This document shows positions 36,751-45,903 of a stretch of 64,000 bases of DNA, piece by piece (position 1 is the stretch's first letter; each line of letters opens with the position of its first letter). This DNA is from Hyphomicrobium sulfonivorans. Its GTDB lineage: Bacteria > Pseudomonadota > Alphaproteobacteria > Rhizobiales > Hyphomicrobiaceae. The DNA is taken from NCBI RefSeq assembly GCF_013306565.1, contig NZ_PZPO01000001.1, positions 310,001-374,000 on the forward strand. The letters run 5' to 3'. The notes under the pieces were generated by a model. The model ran no database searches. It was given only the letters and a program-made list of their open reading frames with translations, and had not been told where the DNA came from. A program made the position numbers and the translations under genes.

Positions 36751-37194
36751 CGCTCAACTTCACCGGACCAACTGTTTGCGGTAGTGCCGCTGCGCCTGCC
36801 GCATCAAATCGAACCAACGCGCCGCACGCGTCCATGCCGATTATGTCGGGGCCACTTTGTACATGGTGCCATACAGGCGCAAGCGGACAAGGCGGCAATT
36901 CCTACAAGCCGAAACCGCCGACATGCACTGAAACATGGCCCGATGAGGCTTGCAGCGGCGTGGTCGCTGGTCCAATCGCGAACCTGCGCGAACGGTGCTG
37001 GCTCAGTATGCTGATGCCGGAACGTCAGCGCCGACTGTCTGGCACACCACGCCCGAGAAGCCTCGCCAGCACGCCACTCTGCGCACTCAGCCAACTCTGT
37101 CGTGCTTCAGCGTGCGATTGGATCAGAAGCGCTCGGCGTCACGCTTTGCTGCGCGCCGCTGATGGCTAACCGGTCATCCAGATTCAGCAGCGAA
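36751..37194. other. intergenic region upstream of trpF
   Basis: About 440 bases between lapA and trpF on the same strand, probably carrying the trpFBA promoter. Open frames here (36834-37169 and others) have no support. I saw no leader peptide rich in Trp codons and no clear attenuator hairpin. Confidence 0.4.
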
Positions 37195-37566
37195 TTAATT
37201 GCCGGCAGCAGCCAGACGCGGCCGCGAACTCGAAGCTTTGGCGGCCTGCGTTGCGGCATCGCGCTCGCGCGACAGGCGATCGGCCTCAGCGTGCCAACGC
37301 GCAGCGTCGCGCCCCTTCACGCGGGCATCGCGGCGCCATCGCGACTGGCTGAGCCACGTCGCCGTTCCACCGAGCAGAACACCCAGCAGCAGCGAGATAA
37401 ACAGAAACGCGTAGAACGGCATCGACAATGCCACCACCGGCGTCTCAGGATTGAACGGATCCAGCACAAGCTGAACCTGATGACGATTGACCACGGCCAG
37501 CGTGACCAGAAACACGCCGACAGGGAATGCAATGAGCAGCCAGACAATCCGTCTCAGCACGTGCAC
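37195..37566 (-). CDS. LapA-domain (DUF1049) inner-membrane protein
   Basis: A 123-residue membrane protein. Two transmembrane helices: residues 5-26 (RRIVWLLIAFPVGVFLVTLA) and 48-72 (MPFYAFLFISLLLGVLLGGT). Between them the typical NRHQVQLVLDPFNPETPVV. The C-terminal half is a cytoplasmic coiled coil (ARWHAEADRLSRERDAATQ). In E. coli LapA acts with LapB in control of lipopolysaccharide synthesis via LpxC turnover; here no lapB is adjacent, so the role is by family only. It lies between ihfB and trpF. Confidence 0.85.
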   Translation of the reverse strand: MHVLRRIVWLLIAFPVGVFLVTLAVVNRHQVQLVLDPFNPETPVVALSMPFYAFLFISLLLGVLLGGTATWLSQSRWRRDARVKGRDAARWHAEADRLSRERDAATQAAKASSSRPRLAAAGN

Positions 37567-37692
37567 AGCCTCGCAAAAGCGATGAACCTCAAAGCCGCTT
37601 CAACTCAGGCGGATGCCAAAGGCAGCAGGCATTGTCGGTCCGGATTATAAAAAGCTAGGGCGCGAACGTGATGGAAACAAGCCAGCCGCGCT

Positions 37693-37986
37693 CTAGTGGC
37701 TTTCCTTGCCGTCGTTCAGCCTATCGCGCAGCTCTTTACCGGTCTTGAAGAACGGCACGAATTTTTCGGCAACGTTCACCGATTTGCCGGTGCGCGGATT
37801 ACGGCCCTGACGCGCCGCGCGATGCTTCACGGTGAAGGCGCCAAAGCCGCGTAGTTCCACCCGGTCGCCACGCGACAGCGCTTCGACGATTTCGTCGAAC
37901 ACAACCTTCACGATGCGCTCGACGTCCCGGTGGTAAAGATGAGGATTGGTGCTGGCAATCTTATGGATCAATTCCGACTTTATCAT
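37693..37986 (-). CDS. ihfB: integration host factor subunit beta
   Basis: A 97-residue HU/IHF-family DNA-bending protein. It starts [20 protein letters not shown] and contains the DNA-clamp arm region [27 protein letters not shown], split here as [15 protein letters not shown] and [15 protein letters not shown]. The C-terminus is [17 protein letters not shown]. The ATG at 37986 is the family start; the open frame reaches 38007. It lies 27 bases after sppA on the same strand. Confidence 0.95.
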   Translation of the reverse strand: MIKSELIHKIASTNPHLYHRDVERIVKVVFDEIVEALSRGDRVELRGFGAFTVKHRAARQGRNPRTGKSVNVAEKFVPFFKTGKELRDRLNDGKESH

Positions 37987-38013
37987 CGTACGCCCCGCCG
38001 CAAACATATGAAT

Positions 38014-38976
38014 TTATTGCTTTTCTGAAGGGTGCCAAACCGAGATCAGCCCGTCAAGACCAAGTGCGGCCATGGAGCGGTCCTGGGCCAGCATTTGGCC
38101 TAAAGAGGTGTGGTTGAAAAAGCTCGCTGCGGCCACGCCAAGCGAGCTGAACAGCCCCAGCCCGGATGCGGTTTGCGTTTTCCAATCAACGACTTTCACG
38201 TCTTCGGCGAGATTATGGTTGGCCCGCAGCCAGGCCACAGCCTCGTCCTCACCGCCGATGGAATCCGCAAGCTTAAGTTGTACCGCCTCGCGGCCGGTGA
38301 ACACGCGGCCCTGGGTAAGCCCCGGAATATCCTGAGGTTTGATGCCCCGGCGCTGCTCCACCAGGCCGAGGAACCAGTGGAAGCCCTCGTCGATCATGGA
38401 GCGCGTAACCTTCTCGCCCTCGGCATTCAGCGGTTCGAAGGGCGACGGCACCGCCTTCAGGTCACCGCTTTTGATCTCGTTGTACTTCACACCAATCTTG
38501 TCGAGCATCTGGCTGACTTCCGGCCACTGGATCAGCACGCCAACCGAGCCGGTGATGGTATTGGCACGGGTGACGATATGGTCCGCCCCAAGCCCGACGA
38601 TATAACCCGCCGAAGCGGCCACGGTGCCGAACTGCGCCACCACGGGCTTTTTCTTGGCCACCTCGCGCAGCGCCTCGAACAACGCTTCGCCGCCGGTGGT
38701 CGTACCGCCCGGGCTGTTCACATAAACCAGCAGCGCCGCCGCGTTGTCGGAATCGGCGATACGCTTCAGCAGCTTCAACTGATCGCGATCCTCGGTGATC
38801 GTACCCGAGATATCGATCCGCGCGATCTGCTTGGGCCCGAACTGTCCCAGCTGATCGTTCCGCGCCACGAATGCAAACAGCGCCGCTACCAGCCCCACCA
38901 CTGCCAACGTCCGCCACAGGGTGAGACGGCGGCGCATCCGGCGCCGGTCCAGCACTGTGTCGATCTCTGCCGTCAT
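38014..38976 (-). CDS. sppA: signal peptide peptidase SppA (short form)
   Basis: A 320-residue inner-membrane serine protease (family S49) that degrades cleaved signal peptides. One N-terminal transmembrane helix (LTLWRTLAVVGLVAALFAFV). The nucleophile Ser is in FGTVAASAGYIVGLGADHIV and the general-base Lys in EIKSGDLKAVPSPFEPL; the oxyanion loop VYVNSPGGTTTGGEALF is present. This is the half-size form with a single domain. The ATG at 38976 has GGAG six bases upstream; an in-frame ATG at 38994 is less well supported. Upstream of ihfB. Confidence 0.94.
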   Translation of the reverse strand: MTAEIDTVLDRRRMRRRLTLWRTLAVVGLVAALFAFVARNDQLGQFGPKQIARIDISGTITEDRDQLKLLKRIADSDNAAALLVYVNSPGGTTTGGEALFEALREVAKKKPVVAQFGTVAASAGYIVGLGADHIVTRANTITGSVGVLIQWPEVSQMLDKIGVKYNEIKSGDLKAVPSPFEPLNAEGEKVTRSMIDEGFHWFLGLVEQRRGIKPQDIPGLTQGRVFTGREAVQLKLADSIGGEDEAVAWLRANHNLAEDVKVVDWKTQTASGLGLFSSLGVAAASFFNHTSLGQMLAQDRSMAALGLDGLISVWHPSEKQ

Positions 38977-39078
38977 AGTGGTCTCCGCATACATTCTGGC
39001 TGTTCGCCGGGGACGTTATGCAAGGATCACGGCGCGGACAAGCTATCCGCGCGATAAGCCTTGCCAAAATACGAGTAC

Positions 39079-39101
39079 GGCGGGAGCCTGAGCCCCCGCC
39101 G
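39079..39101 (-). terminator. possible terminator/hairpin between rpsA and sppA
   Basis: CGGCGGG (39079-39085) and CCCGCCG (39095-39101) form a 7-bp perfect stem, followed on the minus strand by a weak TATTTTGG run. A second hairpin, AGGCGCC-GGC-GGCGCCT, lies at 39135-39151, closer to the rpsA stop codon. Either could end the rpsA transcript. Confidence 0.45.
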
Positions 39102-39174
39102 CACCGAAATTAAGAGTTGTAGCGAGCCATTGAAAGGCGCCGGCGGCGCCTCTCCTGGTCCAGAGACAGAAGGA

Positions 39175-40908
39175 TTACTCCTTGGTCTCTTCCTCGTCGC
39201 CCTCTTCCGACTCTTCACGCTTGCGGATCGCAGCCTTGAAGATGTCGCCCAGCGAAGCGCCCGAGTCGGACGAACCGTACTGAGCCACAGCCTGCTTCTC
39301 TTCAGCGATTTCGAGCGCCTTGATCGACAGCGACAGACGGCGTGCAGCCTTATCAGCGCTGGTGACGAAGGCGTCGATCTTGTCGCCAACGTTGAAGCGC
39401 TCAGGGCGCTGCTCGGAGCGGTCACGCGACAGGTCAGAGCGCTTGATGAACGCGGTCAGTTCGCCATCGGCGGTCTTCACCTCGATGCCGTTCTCCTGCA
39501 CAGCGACAACTTCACAGGTGACGGTGTCGCCCTTCTTGTACTTGGAGACCTCGTCAACCGGATCGCCGCCGAGCTGCTTGATGCCAAGCGAGATGCGCTC
39601 CTTCTGGCTGTCAACGTCAAGCACGATGGCCTTAACGGTGTCGCCCTTTTTGTAGTCCTTGATGACTTCATCGCCGGGCTTGGCCCAGTCGAGGTCGGAC
39701 AGATGGACCATGCCGTCAACGCCACCGTCGAGGCCGATGAACAGGCCGAACTCGGTGATGTTGCGGATCGGGCCTTCAACTTCCGAACCCTTCGGATGGG
39801 CAGCCAGGAAGGTTTCCCACGGATTGTCCTGGGTCTGCTTCAGGCCAAGCGAGATACGGCGCTTGTTGGCGTCGACCTCAAGCACCTGCACGTCCACCTG
39901 CTGGCTCGTCGAAACGATCTTGCCTGGGTGGATGTTCTTCTTGGTCCAGCTCATTTCCGAGACGTGGATCAGGCCTTCAACGCCCGGCTCCAGCTCAACG
40001 AACGCACCGTAATCAGCGATGTTCGTCACCGTGCCGTTGACGCGTGCGCCAACCGGATACTTGGCTTCGATGGCCAGCCACGGATCAGCCTGCAGCTGCT
40101 TCATGCCCAGCGAGATACGCTGCGTTTCCGGGTTGATGCGGATGATCTGCACCTTCACCGTGTCGCCAACGTTGAGGATCTCGGACGGGTGGTTCACACG
40201 GCGCCATGCCATGTCGGTGACGTGCAGCAGGCCGTCGATGCCGCCCAGGTCGATGAACGCACCGTAGTCGGTGATGTTCTTGACCAGACCGTCGATGACC
40301 TGGCCTTCTTCCAGACGGGCCACGATGTCGGCGCGCTGTTCGGCACGCGTCTCTTCGAGCACCGAGCGGCGCGAAACGACGATGTTGCCGCGACGGCGGT
40401 CCATCTTCAGGATCTGGAAGGACTGCGGCTGATGCATCAGCGGGCCGATGTCGCGCACCGGACGGATGTCGACCTGCGAGCCCGGAAGGAACGCAACGGC
40501 GCCGTCGAGGTCGACTGTGAAGCCACCCTTGACCTTGTTGAAGATGACGCCCGTAACCTTCTCGTTCTTCTCGAACTGCTTCTCAAGGCGGGTCCAGCTT
40601 TCCTCGCGGCGAGCCTTGTCGCGCGACAGGACAGCTTCACCGAGCGCATTCTCGACGCGCTCCAGGTAAACCTCGACCTCATCGCCGATCTTCAGCTCGG
40701 GCTTGCCGCCAACCGAGAACTCGCGCAGCGCCACGCGGCCTTCGGTCTTCAGGCCGACGTCGATGACTGCGAGATCCTTCTCGATGCCAACGATGCGTCC
40801 CTTGACGACGCTGCCTTCAAACAGATCTTCCTTCGCGAGGCTTTCAGCCAGCAGCGCCGCGAACTCGTCGTGCGTTGGGTTGAGGTCTTTGGAAACGGCT
40901 TCGGACAT
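39175..40908 (-). CDS. rpsA: 30S ribosomal protein S1
   Basis: A 577-residue RNA-binding protein that recruits mRNA to the 30S subunit. Six S1 (OB-fold) domains can be followed: the first begins EGSVVKGRIVGIEKDLAVID, the third VIDGLVKNITDYGAFIDLGG, then GARVNGTVTNIADYGAFVEL, GSEVEGPIRNITEFGLFIGL, and the last VTCEVVAVQENGIEVKTADG. The C-terminal tail is acidic (SEEGDEEETKE). The order aroA-cmk-rpsA is the usual one. A 657-residue open frame on the opposite strand is a shadow of this gene's strong codon bias. Confidence 0.97.
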   Translation of the reverse strand: MSEAVSKDLNPTHDEFAALLAESLAKEDLFEGSVVKGRIVGIEKDLAVIDVGLKTEGRVALREFSVGGKPELKIGDEVEVYLERVENALGEAVLSRDKARREESWTRLEKQFEKNEKVTGVIFNKVKGGFTVDLDGAVAFLPGSQVDIRPVRDIGPLMHQPQSFQILKMDRRRGNIVVSRRSVLEETRAEQRADIVARLEEGQVIDGLVKNITDYGAFIDLGGIDGLLHVTDMAWRRVNHPSEILNVGDTVKVQIIRINPETQRISLGMKQLQADPWLAIEAKYPVGARVNGTVTNIADYGAFVELEPGVEGLIHVSEMSWTKKNIHPGKIVSTSQQVDVQVLEVDANKRRISLGLKQTQDNPWETFLAAHPKGSEVEGPIRNITEFGLFIGLDGGVDGMVHLSDLDWAKPGDEVIKDYKKGDTVKAIVLDVDSQKERISLGIKQLGGDPVDEVSKYKKGDTVTCEVVAVQENGIEVKTADGELTAFIKRSDLSRDRSEQRPERFNVGDKIDAFVTSADKAARRLSLSIKALEIAEEKQAVAQYGSSDSGASLGDIFKAAIRKREESEEGDEEETKE

Positions 40909-41090
40909 ACGTTTAGGGCTCCTGATAAAATTCTGTTGAGACGCAGGCGATGCATCTCGCGGATGACGAAACGGCCAAAGAACTCCCCCGCGCGGTGCGC
41001 GAGCGGACAGTTCTCCTGCCGGTGCTGTTTTTGATTTCCGGTCCGCTGTGATGGGCCAATGCCCTGCCAGCTTAGAATTGGATGCCTGTT

Positions 41091-41726
41091 TCAGGCACCC
41101 TGCTGGCCGATCTTCCTCTTGATCAATCCGACAGCGGCGTCGAATGCCGCCTCTATATCTAAGTCTGAAGTATCGAGCAAGTCGGCGTCGTGCGCCGGAC
41201 GCATTGGCGCATTATCCCGCGACGAATCCCGCTCATCCCGGCGCAGAATATCCGCCAGGATATGTTCAAAGCTGACATTTTCGCCGCGCGCCAGACATTC
41301 GCGAAGCCGCCGGTCGGCCCGCACCTCGGCGGAGGCGGTTACGTAAATCTTAACGTCGGCTTCCGGACAGACCACCGTACCGATGTCCCGCCCATCCAGC
41401 ACCGCGCCACCCGGCTGGGCGGCAAAATTGCGCTGATAGGAGAGCAATGCGGCGCGAACCTGAGGGATGCGCGCCACGATCGACGCCAGATCGCCGGCCG
41501 CAGGCGTGCGCAGATCAGGGTCGGAAAGCCCTGCAAGATCGAGCCCCCGGGCCGCCGCAAGCGCTGCCCACGGGTCAGCAGGCCGGAATGAAGCCGCCAC
41601 CACGTCCCGTGCCACCGCCCGGTATAAGAGCCCGGTATCGAGGCATGGCAGCACCCAATGGGCAGCGATACGGCGCGCCAGCGTCCCCTTGCCCGACGCA
41701 GCCGGGCCATCAATGGCGATGATCAT
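41091..41726 (-). CDS. cmk: cytidylate kinase
   Basis: A 211-residue enzyme that phosphorylates CMP and dCMP. The P-loop is AIDGPAASGKGTLARRIAAH at residues 4-23; LDTGLLYRAVARDVV is the substrate region, and LDGRDIGTVVCPEADVKIYV and a LID-like RDERDSSRDNAPMRPAHDAD follow. Its ATG overlaps the aroA stop by one base (TGATG), so it is translationally coupled to aroA; rpsA follows by 182 bases. Confidence 0.96.
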   Translation of the reverse strand: MIIAIDGPAASGKGTLARRIAAHWVLPCLDTGLLYRAVARDVVAASFRPADPWAALAAARGLDLAGLSDPDLRTPAAGDLASIVARIPQVRAALLSYQRNFAAQPGGAVLDGRDIGTVVCPEADVKIYVTASAEVRADRRLRECLARGENVSFEHILADILRRDERDSSRDNAPMRPAHDADLLDTSDLDIEAAFDAAVGLIKRKIGQQGA

Positions 41727-43075
41727 CAGGCCTCTGCCCCTTCGCCGGAAAAGCGTGCACCCAGTCCGCGCATCAGCGGCATGAAAGCGGGAAAGCTTGT
41801 GGCAACCATCGTTGTGTCGTCGACCGTCACCGGCTCGCGGCTGGCCAGGCCCATGGTGAGAAATGCCATCGCCATGCGGTGATCGAGATGAGTTTTGACG
41901 GTGCCGCCGCCCTTCACGCCGTCACCACCTGTAACGATTAGCGTATCGCCATCAGCCACGGCATCGACACCGTTGACCACCAGCCCCGCTACGGTCGCGG
42001 CCAGCCGATCGCTTTCCTTCACCTTCAGTTCGCCCAGCCCTTCCATCACCGTCCGGCCATCCGCGAACGCCGCCACAACGGCCAGAATCGGATACTCATC
42101 GATCATGCTCGGCGCACGCTCGCCCGGCACGTTGATGCCCTGCAGCGGCGCATGACGAACGCGCATGTCGGCGACGTCCTCGCCGCATTCATCGCGGTGA
42201 TTGCTGAAGGTGACATCAGCCCCCATTTCGCGCAGCGTTTCATAGAAACCGATGCGTGTGGGGTTCATCAGCAATCCTTCGATCGTGATGTCAGAGCCCG
42301 GAACGATCGCAGCCGCAGCGGCCAGAAACGCGGCAGAACTGGGGTCAACCGGCACGCTGAGATCTCGCGCGGCAAGGTCTGGCTCGCCCTGCACCGTGAT
42401 GTAACGCTTGCCATCCTTGTCGGTGATTTCCGGCGCGGCACCGAAATAACCCAGCATGCGCTCGGTGTGATCGCGCGTCGGTTCGCTCTCCACCACCGTC
42501 GTTGCACCGGCAGTGTGCAGACCGGCCAGCAGCACGGCGCTTTTCACCTGCGCTGATGGCACCGGCAGCACGTATTCAATCGGCACCAGCTCCGCCGATC
42601 CGTGCGCGGTCAGCGGCAGGCGATCGCGACCGTCATCCACCTCAAGGCCCATCTGCGCCAGCGGCTTCAGCACCCGCCCCATCGGCCGGCTGCTGAGCGA
42701 CGGATCGCCCACCATCTGCACAGTGACGGCATTGCCGGCGATGATGCCCAGCATCAACCGCGCGCCGGTGCCAGAGTTGCCGAAATCCAGCGGGCCTTCA
42801 GGCTGGCTGAGACCACCGATGCCGCGCCCGGTGACGTGCCACTCATCGCCCACCTGCTCGACCGGCGCGCCCAGCGCCTGCAGCGCCTTGGCGGTGTTGA
42901 TCACATCCTCCGATTCCAGCAGGCCACGGATGCGCGTGACACCTCGGGCCAGTGCCCCGAACATAAGCGCGCGATGGGAGATCGACTTGTCGCCCGGCAC
43001 CTTGACCAAGCCCTTAAGGGGGCCAGCGACATGCGCGGTAAGTGGACGCGGCGTTAAAGAGGCGTGGGATGTCAC
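41726..43075 (-). CDS. aroA: 3-phosphoshikimate 1-carboxyvinyltransferase (EPSP synthase)
   Basis: A 449-residue enzyme joining shikimate-3-phosphate and PEP in aromatic amino acid synthesis. Residues from VKVPGDKSISHRALMFGALA mark the N-terminal active site. The strings EPTRDHTERMLGYFG, SAQVKSAVLLAGL and NPTRIGFY match the class II EPSP synthases (CP4-like) rather than the enterobacterial class I form. The glyphosate-contact loop reads DFGNSGTGARLM, with Gly where the naturally tolerant CP4 enzyme has Ala; tolerance therefore cannot be assumed. First gene of aroA-cmk. Confidence 0.96.
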   Translation of the reverse strand: MTSHASLTPRPLTAHVAGPLKGLVKVPGDKSISHRALMFGALARGVTRIRGLLESEDVINTAKALQALGAPVEQVGDEWHVTGRGIGGLSQPEGPLDFGNSGTGARLMLGIIAGNAVTVQMVGDPSLSSRPMGRVLKPLAQMGLEVDDGRDRLPLTAHGSAELVPIEYVLPVPSAQVKSAVLLAGLHTAGATTVVESEPTRDHTERMLGYFGAAPEITDKDGKRYITVQGEPDLAARDLSVPVDPSSAAFLAAAAAIVPGSDITIEGLLMNPTRIGFYETLREMGADVTFSNHRDECGEDVADMRVRHAPLQGINVPGERAPSMIDEYPILAVVAAFADGRTVMEGLGELKVKESDRLAATVAGLVVNGVDAVADGDTLIVTGGDGVKGGGTVKTHLDHRMAMAFLTMGLASREPVTVDDTTMVATSFPAFMPLMRGLGARFSGEGAEA

Positions 43076-43246
43076 AGCGGGCGGCGCTCCGGAAAGGGGT
43101 GAAAAAGCACGTTAGCTCGCCGCGATAGAGCCGCCCGCCGGCCTTTGTGTCAACGCCATCCGCCCGCCAAGCTCGGATTGCTTTTGACAACCGGGGAGGG
43201 CTGTGGCATGCCGCGAAAAAATCCCCCCACACAAAGGTTGGCTCCA

Positions 43247-43612
43247 ATGGCGACCAATAAAGAACGCGGGACCAAGCGCACCTGCCAAAATGGCGACTGT
43301 AGCGCCCGCTTTTACGACCTCAATCGCAGCCCGATTGTCTGCCCGATCTGCGGTTCCAAGTATCTGATCGCCCATTCTTCGGTGCCCATCTCGTCCGTTG
43401 TTCCGGAGGAGAAGCGCAAAGTGAAGAAGGCCGAGTTTGAGGCTGATACTGAGGCCGATGCCGACGACGAACTGGCGGATGTCGATACCGACGACGCCGA
43501 TGAGGCAGTCGATGACGTGGCTGACGAGACCTTCCTTGAAGAAGAAGAGGAAGACGGCGGCGACGTTTCCGGCATTATCGGCGCCGCAGTCGACGGCGAA
43601 GAGGAGTCCTGA
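43247..43612 (+). CDS. TIGR02300 family zinc-ribbon protein
   Basis: A 121-residue protein. Residues 3-45 contain a probable zinc site, RTCQNGDCSARFYDLNRSP then IVCPICGSKY (C-x4-C and C-x2-C), matching family TIGR02300 of unknown function found in Alphaproteobacteria. The remaining two thirds are extremely acidic (long Asp/Glu runs) and probably disordered. The ATG at 43247 starts the conserved part; in-frame starts at 43208 and 43145 are unsupported. Divergent from aroA and followed by tRNA-Ala. Confidence 0.85.
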   Translation: MATNKERGTKRTCQNGDCSARFYDLNRSPIVCPICGSKYLIAHSSVPISSVVPEEKRKVKKAEFEADTEADADDELADVDTDDADEAVDDVADETFLEEEEEDGGDVSGIIGAAVDGEEES

Positions 43613-43725
43613 GGGCTCCTTTGCGGCGAAATCACACTGGATTCGCCGCAAATTCACGCGATACCCACACGGCGCCAAATAGTCTCTTGCAAGTTTCGCA
43701 CAGAGGCCCTAGAGAAGCGCCCTCG

Positions 43726-43755
43726 AACGGGAAACACTCTTTCCCGTTCTTCCCA
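43726..43755 (+). terminator. possible terminator before tRNA-Ala
   Basis: Perfect 9-bp stem AACGGGAAA (43726-43734) / TTTCCCGTT (43740-43748) with a five-base loop, followed by CTTCCC. It sits 14 bases before the tRNA, so it either ends the TIGR02300 transcript or lies in the tRNA leader. Confidence 0.45.
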
Positions 43756-43761
43756 AGGTAA

Positions 43762-43837
<76 letters not shown>

Positions 43838-44178
43838 TTTTTTCCTTGCGCACAGCCGCCACACCAACCCAGCGTAGCTCACGCGCCTCAAGGCACTCCG
43901 CTTGGGCGGCGCTAAGCGCCGGGTCGCCTTGCTCCCTGAGCCCTTTGGGCTAAGGACAACTTCAACTTTACTGCACCAGCTCTTTTCGCTCACGCGCCTC
44001 AAGGCGCTCGGCAGGAGCACCACTCGCGCTCAAGGTGAATAGCTGCCGGCTATTGCAGCATCGCCCCGCCCCATCCGCCGGGCGCCACCTCAAAGAATTT
44101 CTCGACATTGAGCTGCTGAGCGTTCAGGAATCACCTCCCCGAATTGATCAGAAGGCGGCGGCACCCTGAGGCCGTCGA
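43838..44178. other. intergenic region with a 22-base direct repeat
   Basis: About 340 bases between tRNA-Ala and the TerC-like gene. It holds two direct copies of GCTCACGCGCCTCAAGGC(A/G)CTC, at 43877-43898 and 43988-44009, 111 bases apart, plus a GGCGCTAAGCGCC hairpin near 43911-43923. No gene is supported. The TerC-family gene made me look for a manganese (yybP-ykoY) riboswitch; the core motif is missing. Confidence 0.5.
43877..44009. repeat. direct repeat pair
   Basis: Two copies of GCTCACGCGCCTCAAGGC(A/G)CTC with one mismatch, at 43877-43898 and 43988-44009. Each contains the small palindrome GCGCCTCAAGGCGC (imperfect in the first copy). Their placement after a tRNA gene could be a trace of an integration event, but no integrase or tRNA 3'-end duplicate is seen. 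Confidence 0.6.
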
Positions 44179-45744
44179 ATGGATGTGTTTTTCGAATGGA
44201 TGCTCGACCCTGCCGCCTGGGCAGGCCTTGCTACGCTCGTACTGCTCGAAATCATCCTTGGAATAGATAACCTCGTCTTCATCGCCATCCTGGCCGATAA
44301 GCTGCCGCCCGAGCAGCGCGAACGCGCGCGCATTATCGGCCTGTCGCTGGCACTGGTGATGCGCCTCGCCCTGCTAGGGTCGGTCGCGTGGATCGTCACG
44401 CTCACCTATCCGCTGTTCACCGTGCTCGGCGCTGAAATATCCTGGCGCGACATCATCCTGATACTCGGCGGCACGTTCCTGCTGTTCAAAGGCACGATGG
44501 AGCTGCACGAGCGGCTTGAGGGCGGCCACGCCGAGAAGGTCAGCACCGGCCAGTACGCCATTTTCTGGCACGTCATCGCACAGATCGTCGTGCTCGACGC
44601 GGTGTTCTCGATCGACAGCGTCATCACCGCCGTCGGCATGGTCAACGAGATCGCCGTTATGGTGATCGCGGTGACGATCGCCATTGGCGTGATGATGCTA
44701 GCCAGCGGTCCGCTGACGCGCTTCGTCAATCGTCACCCCACCGTGGTGATCCTCTGCCTCGGCTTCCTGCTGATGATCGGCTTCAGCCTGATCGTCGAAG
44801 GCTTCGGCATTCACATTCCGAAGGGTTATCTCTACGCCGCGATTGGCTTCTCGATCCTCATCGAGGCCGCCAATCAGGTTGGCCGCCGCAACGTCGTGAA
44901 ACGCGTAACGACGACCGACCTGCGCGTGCGCACTGCGCAGGCTGTGGTGCGCATTCTACGCGGCGGCGGCGACCCGCAGGCATCGGAAGAAGTTGCTGCC
45001 ATCATTTCCACGGCTGGCGACGAGACGGTGTTCAGCTCGGAAGAGCGCGTGATGATCGAACGCGTGCTCACCGTCGCGCAACGGCCGGTGCGATCCATCA
45101 TGGTGCCCCGCGTCGATGTTGTCTGGCTGGACGCAAACGACAGCCCTGACACCATCCTCGCCGAGATCAAGCAGAGCGACCGCTCGAAATTTCCGGTCTG
45201 CCGTGAGGATGTCGACACCATCGTCGGTGTCGTGCATTCGAAGGATCTGCTGTTGCAGGTGGCGAAGGACCCTGCCGCCTTCGATATCGCCGCCGTGACG
45301 AAGGAACCGGTCTATGTGTCGGAAGACATGCCGGTGCTGAAGCTGCTGGAGCACTTCAAGACCTCGCCCGTGCACATGGCGATCCTGGTCGACGAATACG
45401 GCACCTTCGAAGGCATCGTCACGCCGACCGACATTCTGGCGATGATTGCCGGCGGCCTGCCGGACACCGTTGGCAATGACGCGCTCAAGGCCCGCCAGCG
45501 CGCCGATGGTGCCTGGGTGCTCGACGGCCGTCTTTCCATCGATGACGCCGAGCGCACGCTGGACGTGATTGGCATGCAGGCGGAGGCGGAGGACTACACC
45601 ACGCTTGGCGGCTTCGTGCTGGCGAAGGTCGGCACCATTCCGGAGGTGGGCGAAAGCTTCAACTGGGAAGGCTGGCGCTTTGAAGTTCTGGAGCTGGAAG
45701 GGCACCGGATCGGCTCGGTGCTTGCCATCCGCGAACCTTCTTAA
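44179..45744 (+). CDS. TerC membrane protein fused to CBS and CorC/HlyC domains (YoaE/YegH type)
   Basis: A 521-residue inner-membrane protein. Residues 1-240 form the TerC domain with about seven helices ([20 protein letters not shown] and [15 protein letters not shown] carry the acidic residues that bind metal in this family). Residues about 300-415 are a CBS pair ([40 protein letters not shown]). Residues 430-521 are the CorC/HlyC transporter-associated domain. TerC proteins export manganese in several bacteria, and the CBS/CorC part suggests regulated metal or ion transport. The same layout occurs in E. coli YoaE and YegH. An mntR gene lies 1.2 kb downstream. Confidence 0.9.
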   Translation: MDVFFEWMLDPAAWAGLATLVLLEIILGIDNLVFIAILADKLPPEQRERARIIGLSLALVMRLALLGSVAWIVTLTYPLFTVLGAEISWRDIILILGGTFLLFKGTMELHERLEGGHAEKVSTGQYAIFWHVIAQIVVLDAVFSIDSVITAVGMVNEIAVMVIAVTIAIGVMMLASGPLTRFVNRHPTVVILCLGFLLMIGFSLIVEGFGIHIPKGYLYAAIGFSILIEAANQVGRRNVVKRVTTTDLRVRTAQAVVRILRGGGDPQASEEVAAIISTAGDETVFSSEERVMIERVLTVAQRPVRSIMVPRVDVVWLDANDSPDTILAEIKQSDRSKFPVCREDVDTIVGVVHSKDLLLQVAKDPAAFDIAAVTKEPVYVSEDMPVLKLLEHFKTSPVHMAILVDEYGTFEGIVTPTDILAMIAGGLPDTVGNDALKARQRADGAWVLDGRLSIDDAERTLDVIGMQAEAEDYTTLGGFVLAKVGTIPEVGESFNWEGWRFEVLELEGHRIGSVLAIREPS

Positions 45745-45903
45745 GCGGGCTGGCAAACGTCTACCCGTTCAAGCCGCTTCAGCCAGCCGCTTAATCCGCG
45801 TTACTGCACGCTCCGATGGCCAAATTTACCGTCGATTGAGAATGCCCAGACCGTTGACGGATGCAATCCGTGTGCAGCTGTTGGCCGCAACGCGACTGAC
45901 GTT

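Noticed and set aside
36751-37194. Trp attenuator/leader peptide before trpF
   Set aside because: No short frame with tandem Trp codons and no terminator/antiterminator pair could be recognised.
39061-41034. 657-codon open frame on the plus strand across rpsA
   Set aside because: Antisense to ribosomal protein S1. The strong codon bias of rpsA keeps the opposite frame open; no domain or ribosome-binding site is present.
44041-44178. Possible manganese (yybP-ykoY) riboswitch before the TerC-like gene
   Set aside because: A CCCTGAGGCC string near the start codon resembles one conserved loop, but the GGGGAGTA half and the connecting helices are missing.
43838-44178. Attachment-site duplication of tRNA-Ala
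   Set aside because: No second copy of the tRNA 3' end was found downstream and no integrase is present; only an unrelated 22-base direct repeat is seen.
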